From Erysipelotrichaceae bacterium (GTDB taxonomy: Bacteria; Bacillota_I; Bacilli_A; Erysipelotrichales; Erysipelotrichaceae), in assembly GCA_015058955.1 (NCBI GenBank), contig SVBJ01000011.1, positions 1 to 56,154 on the forward strand: a DNA stretch of 56,154 nt, read 5' to 3'. The position numbers were made by a program, and so were the translations under genes. Positions 15,824 to 24,165 of this stretch are shown in pieces (the stretch's first letter is position 1; every line of letters begins with the position of its first letter). The notes beneath the pieces are model-generated. The model saw only the letters and a list, made by a program, of their open reading frames with translations. It was not told the origin of the DNA and made no database searches.

Positions 15824-17315
15824 GACCCCAATTCTTATATGTCTTGCCCTGATACTGTCAGTGTTACTGGCTTATTCCTTAAGAGAACAGAACATTACCA
15901 ACGCCAAGGTCACCATGAGTGATGAGACTTCGCTGGTATCGCAGAAGATCGTCGGCATGTATGATACACCGGTGGAAATTACCAGACTGTTCTATAAGGG
16001 TGAACTCATAGGAGTTGTCAAGGATGAATCCATTCTGGAAACAACCAGGGAAAGAACCTATCATGACAAGTATGAACGGGACTTTCCGGATACGGGAATA
16101 AGCTATAACCAGGACATCTATTTCTACAAGGAAAAGACATATGTAAACTACGAAGACAGAGATAAGGAAATCGGTGATTATCTGTATGATAATGACCTGT
16201 TTCTTGTTGACGTATATAAGATATCACTTGGTGACAAGGACACCATATACGTAAAGAATCTGGATGATTTCAAGAATGCACTGAGAAAGTTTGTTCTTAA
16301 CTTCATTTCCGAGGAGACTTTCATAAAACTGGAAAACAGGGAAGAGATCATCTCGCTGACCACCTATGGTGAACAGGAAATCAATGTTTCCCTGGAAGAT
16401 ACCATTACCTCAGTGAAGAGTTCGGCACCAAGCGAAGAGATCTTTACCAATGAGAACGAGATAATCATGTATCTGTGCTACGGCCGTGATCCGCAGCTGA
16501 AATACTACTCAGTTCAGGATTTCGATACCATTGAAGGTGTTGCCAAGAAGTTCGGCATGACACCTCAGCAGCTGGTTATCATTAACGATAAGCTTAATGG
16601 CGTCAATCAGTTCATCTATTCCGGCATGGAACTCAATGTCACATACTTTAACTGTGCCATCAATGTCATTGTGGAAAAGGAAAAGTTCGTATCAGAAGTC
16701 GTCTATCAGCCGGCCAAGAAATACGAGACCGATCCTACCATGGCTGCCGGACAGGTCATTGTTCTTACCAAAGGACGGGACGGTAAGAAGAACACCCTTT
16801 ATCAGGAAATATATGTAAACGGAGTTCTGACCAGTTATAAACAGAAATCAACTACCATAGTGGTTCCTCCTGTTCAGGAAGTGGTACGTATCGGTGCAGC
16901 TCCGGATTCTACATATATTGATACCGGTGAAAAGAATTTCCGTCTACCGGTAGATAATTGTTATGTAATGTGCGGATATGGATGTTATTACGGTCACAGA
17001 GGAACGGACTTTGCCAACCAGTATGAACCTTATGGAAAGATCTATGCCTGTGAATCAGGCGTGGTAACCCATAACTCCTATCAGTGGGATATGGGCTGGT
17101 TCTATTGCATTGACCATGGTGACGGTTTCTGGTTCAGATATCTGCACATGAGTCATAAAGGACCTATTCCGGTAGGAACAACAGTAATCAGATCCCAGTA
17201 TATCGGAGACATCGGCATGACAGGTTCGGCAACGGCACCGCATGTGCATATTGATATCTTTATCGGAGGATTAAACGGCAACCGTGTCAATCCGTGTACC
17301 GTTCTGCCATGTTAG
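15813..17315 (+). CDS. Membrane-anchored LysM-G5-M23 endopeptidase
   Basis: A 500-aa exported protein that should cut peptidoglycan cross-bridges. It has an N-terminal signal/anchor helix (about 5-22), a long unique region, a LysM module (about 230-272, YYSVQDFDTIEGVAKKFGM), a G5 module (about 280-355) and a C-terminal M23/LytM domain with all zinc and catalytic residues: His395, Asp399, His445, His477 and His479. The start codon is GTG, 11 bp inside dnaB, with AAAGGA upstream, so it is coupled to dnaB. A comparable M23 or YycH/I-type envelope gene is common beside walJ, but here the regulator genes walRK are absent. Confidence 0.9.
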   Translation: MKAKTPILICLALILSVLLAYSLREQNITNAKVTMSDETSLVSQKIVGMYDTPVEITRLFYKGELIGVVKDESILETTRERTYHDKYERDFPDTGISYNQDIYFYKEKTYVNYEDRDKEIGDYLYDNDLFLVDVYKISLGDKDTIYVKNLDDFKNALRKFVLNFISEETFIKLENREEIISLTTYGEQEINVSLEDTITSVKSSAPSEEIFTNENEIIMYLCYGRDPQLKYYSVQDFDTIEGVAKKFGMTPQQLVIINDKLNGVNQFIYSGMELNVTYFNCAINVIVEKEKFVSEVVYQPAKKYETDPTMAAGQVIVLTKGRDGKKNTLYQEIYVNGVLTSYKQKSTTIVVPPVQEVVRIGAAPDSTYIDTGEKNFRLPVDNCYVMCGYGCYYGHRGTDFANQYEPYGKIYACESGVVTHNSYQWDMGWFYCIDHGDGFWFRYLHMSHKGPIPVGTTVIRSQYIGDIGMTGSATAPHVHIDIFIGGLNGNRVNPCTVLPC

Positions 17316-17318
17316 CCT

Positions 17319-18065
17319 ATGAAGTTTTATGTTCTGGAGAGTGGTTCCAAGGGAAACTGTACGGTTGTAAAGGGCAGGAATACCGTATTGGTCATTGACT
17401 GCGGGGGCACTAAAAAATATATAAAGGAAAAGTTCAGCCGGATCGGGCTGGACTATCAGAAGGCTGATGCTCTGCTGATTACCCATGAGCATACAGACCA
17501 TATAAAACAGCTAAAGATGTTCAGCGAGGTTGACATCTTTTCACCGTGTAAGCTCGGTGAATACGATGTTAACATCGTCACGCCTTACCAGCAGTTTGAG
17601 GTAGGTGAATTCTGCATAACACCGCTGGCACTGTCGCATGACGTAGCCCACGTGGTTGGCTACATCATTACTGACGGGCAGGAAACCCTGGTATCGGTAA
17701 CTGATACGGGTTATGTTTCCCATCTTAATGAGCAGCACATTGCCAATGCGGATTATTACATCTTTGAAAGCAATTATGATACCGGAATGCTGATGAGTTC
17801 AGACAGACCGGTACAGCTGAAGGTCCGCATCATTTCGGACAGCGGACATCTGGGCAATGAAGACAGTGCCCGAGTTCTGTCAAAAGTAACTGGCGATAAG
17901 ACCAGAGAGATAGTACTGGCGCATCTGTCACAGGAGTGCAACAGGGAGGAAATTGCCCTGGCTACTCTTAAGAGAGTTTTTGAGGAAAACCGAAAGGATT
18001 ACAGCGGTTATAAGATCGCTGCAGCCCGACAGTTTGAAATGTATGAAGGAGGTCACAATGACTGA
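17319..18065 (+). CDS. walJ: MBL-fold hydrolase WalJ/YycJ
   Basis: A 248-aa metallo-beta-lactamase-fold protein. The metal motif HEHTDH is at 56-61; SHDVAHVVGYII, SDSGHLGNED and VLAHLSQECN carry the later ligands. The family is a 5'-3' nuclease linked to cell-wall and DNA-repair phenotypes, usually at the end of the walRK operon. Here the gene is separated from any walRK genes and lies between an M23 peptidase and mnmG. Three bases follow the M23 stop, and its own stop overlaps mnmG by 8 bp. Confidence 0.92.
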   Translation: MKFYVLESGSKGNCTVVKGRNTVLVIDCGGTKKYIKEKFSRIGLDYQKADALLITHEHTDHIKQLKMFSEVDIFSPCKLGEYDVNIVTPYQQFEVGEFCITPLALSHDVAHVVGYIITDGQETLVSVTDTGYVSHLNEQHIANADYYIFESNYDTGMLMSSDRPVQLKVRIISDSGHLGNEDSARVLSKVTGDKTREIVLAHLSQECNREEIALATLKRVFEENRKDYSGYKIAAARQFEMYEGGHND

Positions 18066-19902
18066 TGTAATTGTAGTTGGCGGAGGACACGCAGGGTGTG
18101 AAGCAGCTCTGGCTACGGCCAGAAGCGGTTTAAGCACGGTTCTGTGTTCCCTGGATACCAACTGGATCGCCTCCATGCCATGCAATCCGTCTGTTGGCGG
18201 ACCGGCCAAGGGCATTGTCGTAAGAGAAATCGATGCCCTGGGCGGTGAAATGGGCAGGAATGCCGACAAGACGGCGCTGCAGTTCAAGATGCTTAATACA
18301 GCCAAGGGTCCGGGAGTAAGAAGCTTACGAGTCCAGTCGGATAAGATAGCTTATAAAAAGGCCATGCAGGAAACTCTGCTTCACCAGGAAAATCTGGAAG
18401 TCAGGGAATGCATGGTTGAAGAAGTGCTGGTGGAAAACGGAAAGATAAAGGGAATCAGACTGTCAGACGGCAGCGTCATGGAATGCAAGGTGCTGATCCT
18501 GACCACGGGAACCTACATGGCTTCACTGGTCATGGTTTCCAGCAATGTCAGGGAAGAAGGACCTGACAGGCAGAAAACCACAAAGAATCTTTCCGAATCA
18601 TTACGAAAACTGGGAATAAGAACATTCAGACTTAAGACAGGTACCCCGGCACGCATCAAAACGAACTCCATCGACTTTTCTCAGGGAGAGCTGGAGCCGG
18701 GAACCAGTGATGACATTTTCTTCAGTTATGAAACTGAGCATGTCCGTCCTCTTGATCAGCAGATATCCTGTCATCTGATCTATACCAACAGCAGGACTCA
18801 TGAGATAATACGTGCCAACCTTAACAAGTCCAGCATGTATTCAGGAGTGGTCAAGGGTGTCGGTCCGCGCTACTGCCCAAGCATTGAAGACAAGCTGGTC
18901 AGATTTGCGGATAAGGAAAGACATCAGCTGTTTCTGGAGCCGGAAAGCTTAAGCATGGATACTACCTATGTTCAGGGCTTTTCTACCTCAATGCCATATG
19001 ATGTACAGGAAGAAATGCTGAGATCACTGCCTGGTTTCAAGGACTGTGTCATTGACAAGTATGCCTACGCCATTGAATATGACGCCATTGATCCGCTGCA
19101 GCTTAAGCCAACCCTGGAATTAAAAGCGATAGAGAATCTGTTCTGTGCCGGACAGATCAACGGTACCAGCGGCTATGAAGAAGCAGCCGGACAGGGCATC
19201 ATTGCCGGCATCAATGCCGCCAGCAAGATCAAGGGGCTGAAGCCTCTGGTATTGAGAAGGGATGAAGCCTACATTGGAGTAATGATCGATGATCTGGTTA
19301 CCAAAGGAACCCTGGAACCATACCGTCTTTTGACCTCACGTGCGGAATATCGTCTGTTAATGAGACATGATAATGCCGATCAGAGAATGACGGAATACGG
19401 ACACTATTACGGTCTGATATCCGACAAACGCTATCGGAAATACCGTGACAAGATGGACAGGCTGGCCAGGGCACACCAGCTGGTCCGGGAGACCAGGGTT
19501 GAAAACACACCGGCTTTAAGAGAATACATGGTATCTCTGGGTTATCCGGAAAACACTTCCGGTACTATCGCTGAGGTGTTAAAGAGACCACATGTGGAAA
19601 TGGAAAAACTGGCGCAGTGCCTCAACCTGGAAATGGACAGGGAGATATGTCAGCAGCTGGACATTGAAGTCAAGTATGAAGGCTACATAAACAAGGCCAG
19701 AAAGCAGGCTGCCAACCTGCAGAAGATGGAAGAAGTCAGACTTCCGGAAGACCTCGATTACGATACTCTGGAGCATCTTTCCCTGGAGGCCAGACAGAAG
19801 CTGAATAAGGTCAGACCGCTGACGATCGGACAGGCATCACGCATCTCCGGAGTCAATCCGGCAGATATTATGGTTCTGTCGATCTATCTTAAACAAAAGT
19901 AA
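18058..19902 (+). CDS. mnmG: tRNA uridine 5-carboxymethylaminomethyl modification enzyme MnmG
   Basis: A 614-aa FAD protein which, with MnmE, modifies the wobble uridine (U34) of several tRNAs. The FAD-binding motif GGGHAGCEAA starts at residue 8; CNPSVGGPAKG, GPGVRSLRVQSDK, LKTGTPARI, GYEEAAGQGI and the tail RISGVNPADIMVL match MnmG throughout. The ATG at 18058 follows GAAGGAGGTCACA; an upstream reading frame extension at 17953 lies in walJ and is rejected. mnmE is not in the window. Confidence 0.96.
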   Translation: MTDVIVVGGGHAGCEAALATARSGLSTVLCSLDTNWIASMPCNPSVGGPAKGIVVREIDALGGEMGRNADKTALQFKMLNTAKGPGVRSLRVQSDKIAYKKAMQETLLHQENLEVRECMVEEVLVENGKIKGIRLSDGSVMECKVLILTTGTYMASLVMVSSNVREEGPDRQKTTKNLSESLRKLGIRTFRLKTGTPARIKTNSIDFSQGELEPGTSDDIFFSYETEHVRPLDQQISCHLIYTNSRTHEIIRANLNKSSMYSGVVKGVGPRYCPSIEDKLVRFADKERHQLFLEPESLSMDTTYVQGFSTSMPYDVQEEMLRSLPGFKDCVIDKYAYAIEYDAIDPLQLKPTLELKAIENLFCAGQINGTSGYEEAAGQGIIAGINAASKIKGLKPLVLRRDEAYIGVMIDDLVTKGTLEPYRLLTSRAEYRLLMRHDNADQRMTEYGHYYGLISDKRYRKYRDKMDRLARAHQLVRETRVENTPALREYMVSLGYPENTSGTIAEVLKRPHVEMEKLAQCLNLEMDREICQQLDIEVKYEGYINKARKQAANLQKMEEVRLPEDLDYDTLEHLSLEARQKLNKVRPLTIGQASRISGVNPADIMVLSIYLKQK

Positions 19903-19921
19903 TGATATCTAGTAAAATGAC

Positions 19922-19934
19922 ACACATTTTGTGT
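19922..19934. promoter_or_regulatory. Inverted repeat ACACA-TTT-TGTGT in the pgk-tpi promoter
   Basis: A 13-bp perfect inverted repeat that ends directly next to the TATAAT at 19935, i.e. in the spacer of the promoter. It could be a regulator site; it may also be chance. Confidence 0.35.
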
Positions 19935-19940
19935 TATAAT
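19935..19940 (+). promoter_or_regulatory. -10 box of the PGK-TIM gene
   Basis: TATAAT 27 bases before the ATG, preceded by a weak -35 region. The GGGAGG ribosome binding site lies at 19955-19960. Confidence 0.65.
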
Positions 19941-19966
19941 CTAGACGAAATATTGGGAGGAAATTT

Positions 19967-21925
19967 ATGGCAAAAAGAACAGTTAGAGATTTAGATGTTA
20001 AGGGTAAGAAGGTCCTCGTCAGAGTAGACTTCAACGTTCCTCACAAGGGAGATGTTATCACTGATGATAACAGAATCGTTGCTGCCTTACCTACCATCAA
20101 GTATTTACTGGAAAACGGTGCAAAGGTAATCTTATTCTCACACTTAGGAAAAGTGGATCATAAGGATCCTGAAAAGACTGCAGCTGACAAGGCCAAGAAC
20201 AACATGGCTCCGGTAGCAGCTAAGTTACAGGAATATTTACCAAATGCCAAGGTTACATTCGTTGACGCAACAAGAGGCGAAGCTCTGGAAAAGGCTGTAG
20301 CTGAACTTGAAGAAGGCAACGTTGTCTTAATGCAGAACACCCGTTATGAAAAGGGCGAAAGCAAGAACAATCCTGAACTGGCAGAATACTGGGCTTCATT
20401 AGCTGATTTATATGTATCAGACGCATTCGGTTCAGTACACAGAGCACATGCTTCAACTGTAGGTGTAGCTGAGATCCTGCCTAGCGCAGTAGGTTTCCTG
20501 ATTGAAAAGGAACTGAAGTTCTTAGGTGATGCAGTTGAAAAGCCTGTAAGACCATTCGTTGGTATCTTAGGCGGTGCCAAGGTTGCTGATAAGCTGAAAG
20601 TCATCGACAACTTACTGGAAAAGTGCGATACACTGATCATCGGTGGCGGCATGGCATACACATTCCTGAAGGCTCAGGGTTATGAAGTAGGTACTTCATT
20701 AGTTGACCTGGAAAAGATCGACTACTGCAAGTCAATGCTGGAAAAGGCTGAAAAGCTCGGTAAGAAGATCCTTCTTCCAATTGATACCGTAGTTGCCAAG
20801 GCATTCCCAGATCCAATCGATGCTGAAATCGAAACATACACAGTTCCTTCAAACGCTATTCCGGCTGACGTAATGGGCCTGGATATCGGTGAAAAGACTG
20901 CTGCCTTATTCGCAGAAGAAGTCAAGAACGCCAAGACAGTTGTCTGGAACGGACCTATGGGCGTATTCGAAAACCCTGTCTTAGCCAAGGGTACAAACGC
21001 TGTTGCAGCTGCCTTAGCTGAAACAGAAGGCACAACCATCATCGGTGGCGGCGACAGTGCTGCAGCCATCAAGCAGTTAGGTTATGCTGACAGAGTAAGC
21101 CACGTTTCAACAGGCGGTGGCGCTTCTCTGGAATTTTTGGAAGGCAATGGCTTACCGGGCGTAGACGTAATTGACGAAGATCACAGAAAGCCAATCATCG
21201 TTGGTAACTGGAAGATGAATAAGACGATCGCTGAAGCAGAAGAATTCATCGCTGCAGTTGATCCGGCTGTTACTGACAAGGCTGTATTCGGTGTAGCAAC
21301 AAGCTTCATCGCCTTACAGAGCTCAATCAAGGCTGCCAAGAACCTGATCGTCGCTGCTGAAAACTGCCACTTCGCAGAAAGCGGTGCCTATACAGGTGAG
21401 GTCAGCATTCCAATGTTACAGGAAATCGGTCTGAAGTACTGCATCATCGGACACTCTGAAAGAAGACAGATGTTCGGCGAGACAGACGAAACCGTCAACA
21501 AGAAGGTTAAGGCCTTATTCGAAGCAGGCATTACTCCAATCATGTGCTGCGGCGAATCTCTGGAAACATTCGAAGCCGGCAAGACTGAAGAATGGGTAAG
21601 AGGACAGATCAAGGCTGGTCTGGAAGGCTTAACTGCCAAGCAGGTTGCTTCAATGGTAATCGCTTATGAGCCAATCTGGGCCATCGGCACAGGCAAGAGC
21701 GCAACTAAGGAAATCGCTGAAGCTACATGCGCAATCGTCAGAGACGAAGTAAGACAGCTGTTCGGTCAGAAGGCTGCAGAAAATGTCAAGATTCAGTATG
21801 GCGGAAGCGTCAAGCCGACCAACATTGCTGAATACCTGGCAGAAGAAGATATCGACGGTGCATTAATCGGCGGCGCCAGCCTGAAGATTGATTCATTCAT
21901 CGAAATCATCAACGCTGTTAAATAA
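19967..21925 (+). CDS. pgk/tpiA: Bifunctional phosphoglycerate kinase-triosephosphate isomerase
   Basis: One 652-aa frame holding two complete glycolytic enzymes. Residues 1 to about 395 are PGK: RVDFNVP (19-25), SHLGK, the Gly-rich [15 protein letters not shown] and GGGDSAAA nucleotide loops, and [11 protein letters not shown] (383-393). After a linker of roughly a dozen residues (394-407), residues 408-652 are TIM: GNWKMNK (Asn414, Lys416), IIGHSERR with the catalytic His, [11 protein letters not shown] with the catalytic Glu, and YGGSV, GGASL phosphate loops. The TIM part has no ATG at its natural start, so it can only be made as the fusion. Codon use is that of a highly expressed gene except at the junction (codons 390-391, TTT TTG). 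A covalent PGK-TIM is known from Thermotoga maritima. Confidence 0.96.
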   Translation: MAKRTVRDLDVKGKKVLVRVDFNVPHKGDVITDDNRIVAALPTIKYLLENGAKVILFSHLGKVDHKDPEKTAADKAKNNMAPVAAKLQEYLPNAKVTFVDATRGEALEKAVAELEEGNVVLMQNTRYEKGESKNNPELAEYWASLADLYVSDAFGSVHRAHASTVGVAEILPSAVGFLIEKELKFLGDAVEKPVRPFVGILGGAKVADKLKVIDNLLEKCDTLIIGGGMAYTFLKAQGYEVGTSLVDLEKIDYCKSMLEKAEKLGKKILLPIDTVVAKAFPDPIDAEIETYTVPSNAIPADVMGLDIGEKTAALFAEEVKNAKTVVWNGPMGVFENPVLAKGTNAVAAALAETEGTTIIGGGDSAAAIKQLGYADRVSHVSTGGGASLEFLEGNGLPGVDVIDEDHRKPIIVGNWKMNKTIAEAEEFIAAVDPAVTDKAVFGVATSFIALQSSIKAAKNLIVAAENCHFAESGAYTGEVSIPMLQEIGLKYCIIGHSERRQMFGETDETVNKKVKALFEAGITPIMCCGESLETFEAGKTEEWVRGQIKAGLEGLTAKQVASMVIAYEPIWAIGTGKSATKEIAEATCAIVRDEVRQLFGQKAAENVKIQYGGSVKPTNIAEYLAEEDIDGALIGGASLKIDSFIEIINAVK

Positions 21926-21946
21926 TCTGAATTTACAGTAATAAAT

Positions 21947-21984
21947 ACATGCAGAGCCGGTGTTACACTGGCTCTGTATGTTTA
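21947..21984 (+). terminator. Probable terminator after PGK-TIM
   Basis: Stem CAGAGCC/GGCTCTG strengthened by ACAT/ATGT outside it, with a central GTG/CAC helix. The following T-run is poor (TTTATG), so termination may be partial and the flavoredoxin-like gene may be read through. Confidence 0.5.
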
Positions 21985-22000
21985 TGTGGAGGGACATGTT

Positions 22001-22618
22001 ATGAGCAGACAGTATTGGAAACCATCGAATTTATTGAATCCGGTACCTTGTGTGATGATCAGCTGCAGGGATACTGACGGCAGGGAAAACATCATGACAG
22101 CTGCCTGGGCAGGAACCATCTGTTCAGATCCGGTCATGGTATCCGTATCCATAAGAAAAAGCCGTTATTCCCATGATATGATCGTCAGGTCAGGGGAGTA
22201 TGTCATGAACCTGACCAGCAGAGATCTGGTAAAGGCGGCTGATTATGTCGGGATAAAATCGGGAAGAAACGTTGATAAGTACAGCCTTTTCGGCGATCTG
22301 CATCTTACCAGAATGGATTCTCAGAAGGTAAAGGCACCGAGCATTGCCGAAAGTCCGGTATGTCTGGAGTGCAAGGTCAGAGATGTCATCGAACTGGGCT
22401 CGCATGACATGTTCATAGCTGAGGTTGTCTGCACGTCCGTAGATGAAAGCATAATAGATAAAAACGGCAAGCTGGATCTGAAAAAGGCGGATCTGGTAGC
22501 CTACAGCCATGGGGAATATTATGCTCTTGGTGAAAAGCTGGGCTCATTCTCCTATTCAACGCATAAGGATGAAAGACTGAAGACCAGGCAGGCCAAAAAC
22601 AGAATGAAAACACAGTAA
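22001..22618 (+). CDS. Flavin reductase-like (flavoredoxin-type) FMN protein
   Basis: A 205-aa protein of the flavin reductase-like split-barrel family. The pattern is PVPCVMISCRDTDGRENIMTA, SDPVMVSVSIRKSRYSHDMI, GEYVMNLTS and, near the end, YSHGEYYALGEKLG, as in flavoredoxins that bind FMN and carry electrons. The ATG at 22001 follows TGGAGGGA with good spacing; a GTG at 21986 in the same frame overlaps that site and is less likely. It stands alone between PGK-TIM and a bidirectional terminator. The redox partner is unknown. Confidence 0.85.
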   Translation: MSRQYWKPSNLLNPVPCVMISCRDTDGRENIMTAAWAGTICSDPVMVSVSIRKSRYSHDMIVRSGEYVMNLTSRDLVKAADYVGIKSGRNVDKYSLFGDLHLTRMDSQKVKAPSIAESPVCLECKVRDVIELGSHDMFIAEVVCTSVDESIIDKNGKLDLKKADLVAYSHGEYYALGEKLGSFSYSTHKDERLKTRQAKNRMKTQ

Positions 22619-22630
22619 CTGGTGTTTGAG

Positions 22631-22673
22631 AAAAAAAGAAGCGAATATCTCATGAGGGACATTCGCTTTTTGT
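22631..22673. terminator. Bidirectional terminator between convergent genes
   Basis: Stem AAGCGAAT/ATTCGCTT with a 14-base loop, an A-run on the left and a T-run on the right. It serves the flavoredoxin-like gene (plus) and the GNAT gene (minus). Confidence 0.8.
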
Positions 22674-22693
22674 TTACTGAAAAAAAGAAAACC

Positions 22694-23143
22694 CTATTGG
22701 ATTTTCTTAAACAGTCTGGCTGAATGGGTACTCATTCCCACATCATTGATGTAGAAATTAAGTATTCTGGAGGTATCCTTGGTAGCCGTACTCAGGAAGA
22801 TATATTCAATTCCTTCTTCCTTCATCATGGCTTCAATGGTTTCAAACAGTTTACGCCCGATGCCCTGATTGCGGTAATGCTTCAGAACGTAGATCTCTTC
22901 TATCTCGAAGTATGCCGTATTCTCATCGATGATGGAATTTTTTCTTTCCGGCTTTTCAATCTTACCGAAAAGATATCCTACCATTTTGTTATTGTTATAG
23001 GCACCCAGAATCGTTCTGCCTTCCATGTGGGAGACTTCGTTATGGACATATCCATAGGTGATGTCTTCCTTTTCCCATAACAGGGACATTTCCAGCAGTA
23101 CAGGAATGGTTTCCTCATTCAGGGTGAGTACTCTGACTTCCAT
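22694..23143 (-). CDS. GNAT-family N-acetyltransferase
   Basis: A 149-aa acetyl-CoA-dependent acyltransferase of the GNAT fold. The acetyl-CoA pyrophosphate loop reads RNQGIGRKL (about 94-102), preceded by YFEIEEIYVLKHY (beta-4) and followed by IEYIFLSTATKDTSRILNFYINDVGM typical of beta-5/alpha-4. The start codon overlaps the stop codon of the upstream E2-like gene as TAATG, so the two are translationally coupled and probably work together or under the same signal. The acceptor is unknown. Confidence 0.88.
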   Translation of the reverse strand: MEVRVLTLNEETIPVLLEMSLLWEKEDITYGYVHNEVSHMEGRTILGAYNNNKMVGYLFGKIEKPERKNSIIDENTAYFEIEEIYVLKHYRNQGIGRKLFETIEAMMKEEGIEYIFLSTATKDTSRILNFYINDVGMSTHSARLFKKIQ

Positions 23144-24051
23144 TATTCGTACCAGTCTTCTTTTTTGATGTAGTCTTCGATTGGATCAGACAGCTTGTCA
23201 TCCAGAATTTCCGGATGAGCCAGGATGTTCTTGAACAGGGCCAGGCTCTTGGCGAAATAGAAGCCGTCCGCGATTCTTTCATCGATGGTAAAGCCGAATG
23301 ACATTCCATCCTTCATTTCATAAGTGCCGTCATCATTAAAGAAAGGCATCTTGTGCATTCTGTTGGCCAGAACGAAGATTGAGTTCAGTGACCAGTTGAT
23401 CAGGTGATGATAGCTGGCTTCCATCTTGATTGAACCCAGGTTGGAAATGAAGACAGTAGCTCTGTAAGGGTCAACTGCTCTGATGGCATCAGGCAGAATG
23501 TCATGGTATACCATCCAGTTAAGGAATCTGATGACCAGTCTCAGAATTGGACGAGGGATCTTGTTGAAGATGCTCATCATCTTGTCTGTTCCGTTAGTCT
23601 GATTGCCTTTTTCACTTTCGGTTCTGGTCTTGTATACTTCACTGCAGATCTTGTCATGAATCTGTTCGATCAGGTTGTTGCCGTCTTCGGCAACCAGATA
23701 CATGACGAATTCACCGCCGTTATCAACCATTTTGTTTCTGGCTGTAAAGCAGAAGGATATTTCATCACGCTGATAATGTCTGTGGCCGGCAATGAAGATG
23801 TTCATCTTCGGTCTGAGATAAATGGTCTTGGCCAGAGCGGCAATGACCACATGGAAAATCGTATATTTAAACTGCTGGTTCTGTTCGTTCTTTTTCTTAA
23901 GATATTCAGTGACGGCTGTCATGTCAAATGTGGCATTAAGCAGAGCTTCGTTGTCGGTTCTGCTGCCCATGATATAAGGCATGAATATGTGCATCGGGTC
24001 ATCGCTGTGAACCAGATGTCCGTCTTTTCTGTCCCCTCTCTGTTTAGTCAT
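23143..24051 (-). CDS. Stand-alone E2-like acyltransferase domain, catalytic His replaced by Glu
   Basis: A 302-aa protein resembling the catalytic domain of 2-oxoacid dehydrogenase E2 and chloramphenicol acetyltransferase (YTIFHVVIAALAKTIYLRP near the N-terminal third; TVFISNLGSIKMEASYHHL). There is no lipoyl domain or E1/E3-binding domain. The site that reads HRxxDG in active E2 reads DERIADG here (Glu258), so the general base His is missing while the Asp and Gly stay. It may be a non-catalytic or altered acyltransferase. The ATG at 24051 is chosen because it has AAGGAGA and because the promoter lies over the longer frame beginning at 24093. Confidence 0.8.
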   Translation of the reverse strand: MTKQRGDRKDGHLVHSDDPMHIFMPYIMGSRTDNEALLNATFDMTAVTEYLKKKNEQNQQFKYTIFHVVIAALAKTIYLRPKMNIFIAGHRHYQRDEISFCFTARNKMVDNGGEFVMYLVAEDGNNLIEQIHDKICSEVYKTRTESEKGNQTNGTDKMMSIFNKIPRPILRLVIRFLNWMVYHDILPDAIRAVDPYRATVFISNLGSIKMEASYHHLINWSLNSIFVLANRMHKMPFFNDDGTYEMKDGMSFGFTIDERIADGFYFAKSLALFKNILAHPEILDDKLSDPIEDYIKKEDWYE

Positions 24052-24081
24052 TGGTAAAAATTCTCCTTTTTGTACTGTTGT

Positions 24082-24110
24082 ATAATACCCCATTTTGCCA
24101 TCTTTCGCAA
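24082..24110 (-). promoter_or_regulatory. Promoter of the E2-like/GNAT operon
   Basis: Minus strand: -35 TTGCGA (24105-24110), 17-bp spacer, -10 TATTAT (24082-24087). Its position rules out translation from the ATG at 24093. Confidence 0.7.
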
Positions 24111-24141
24111 CCTGCAGACTTTTAATAATTCCTTAATCCTA

Positions 24142-24147
24142 TATAAT
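24142..24147 (+). promoter_or_regulatory. -10 box of the lipoamide-dehydrogenase-like gene
   Basis: TATAAT, 18 bases before the ATG at 24166, hence a very short leader. The -35 is not clear. It forms a divergent promoter region with the E2-like operon. Confidence 0.5.
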
Positions 24148-24165
24148 AGGGATAGAGGTGTCGTT

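Noticed and set aside
24051-24093. Longer start of the E2-like gene at 24093
   Set aside because: A promoter with -35 TTGCGA and -10 TATTAT lies across 24082-24110, so the ATG there would not be in the transcript; 24051 has AAGGAGA.
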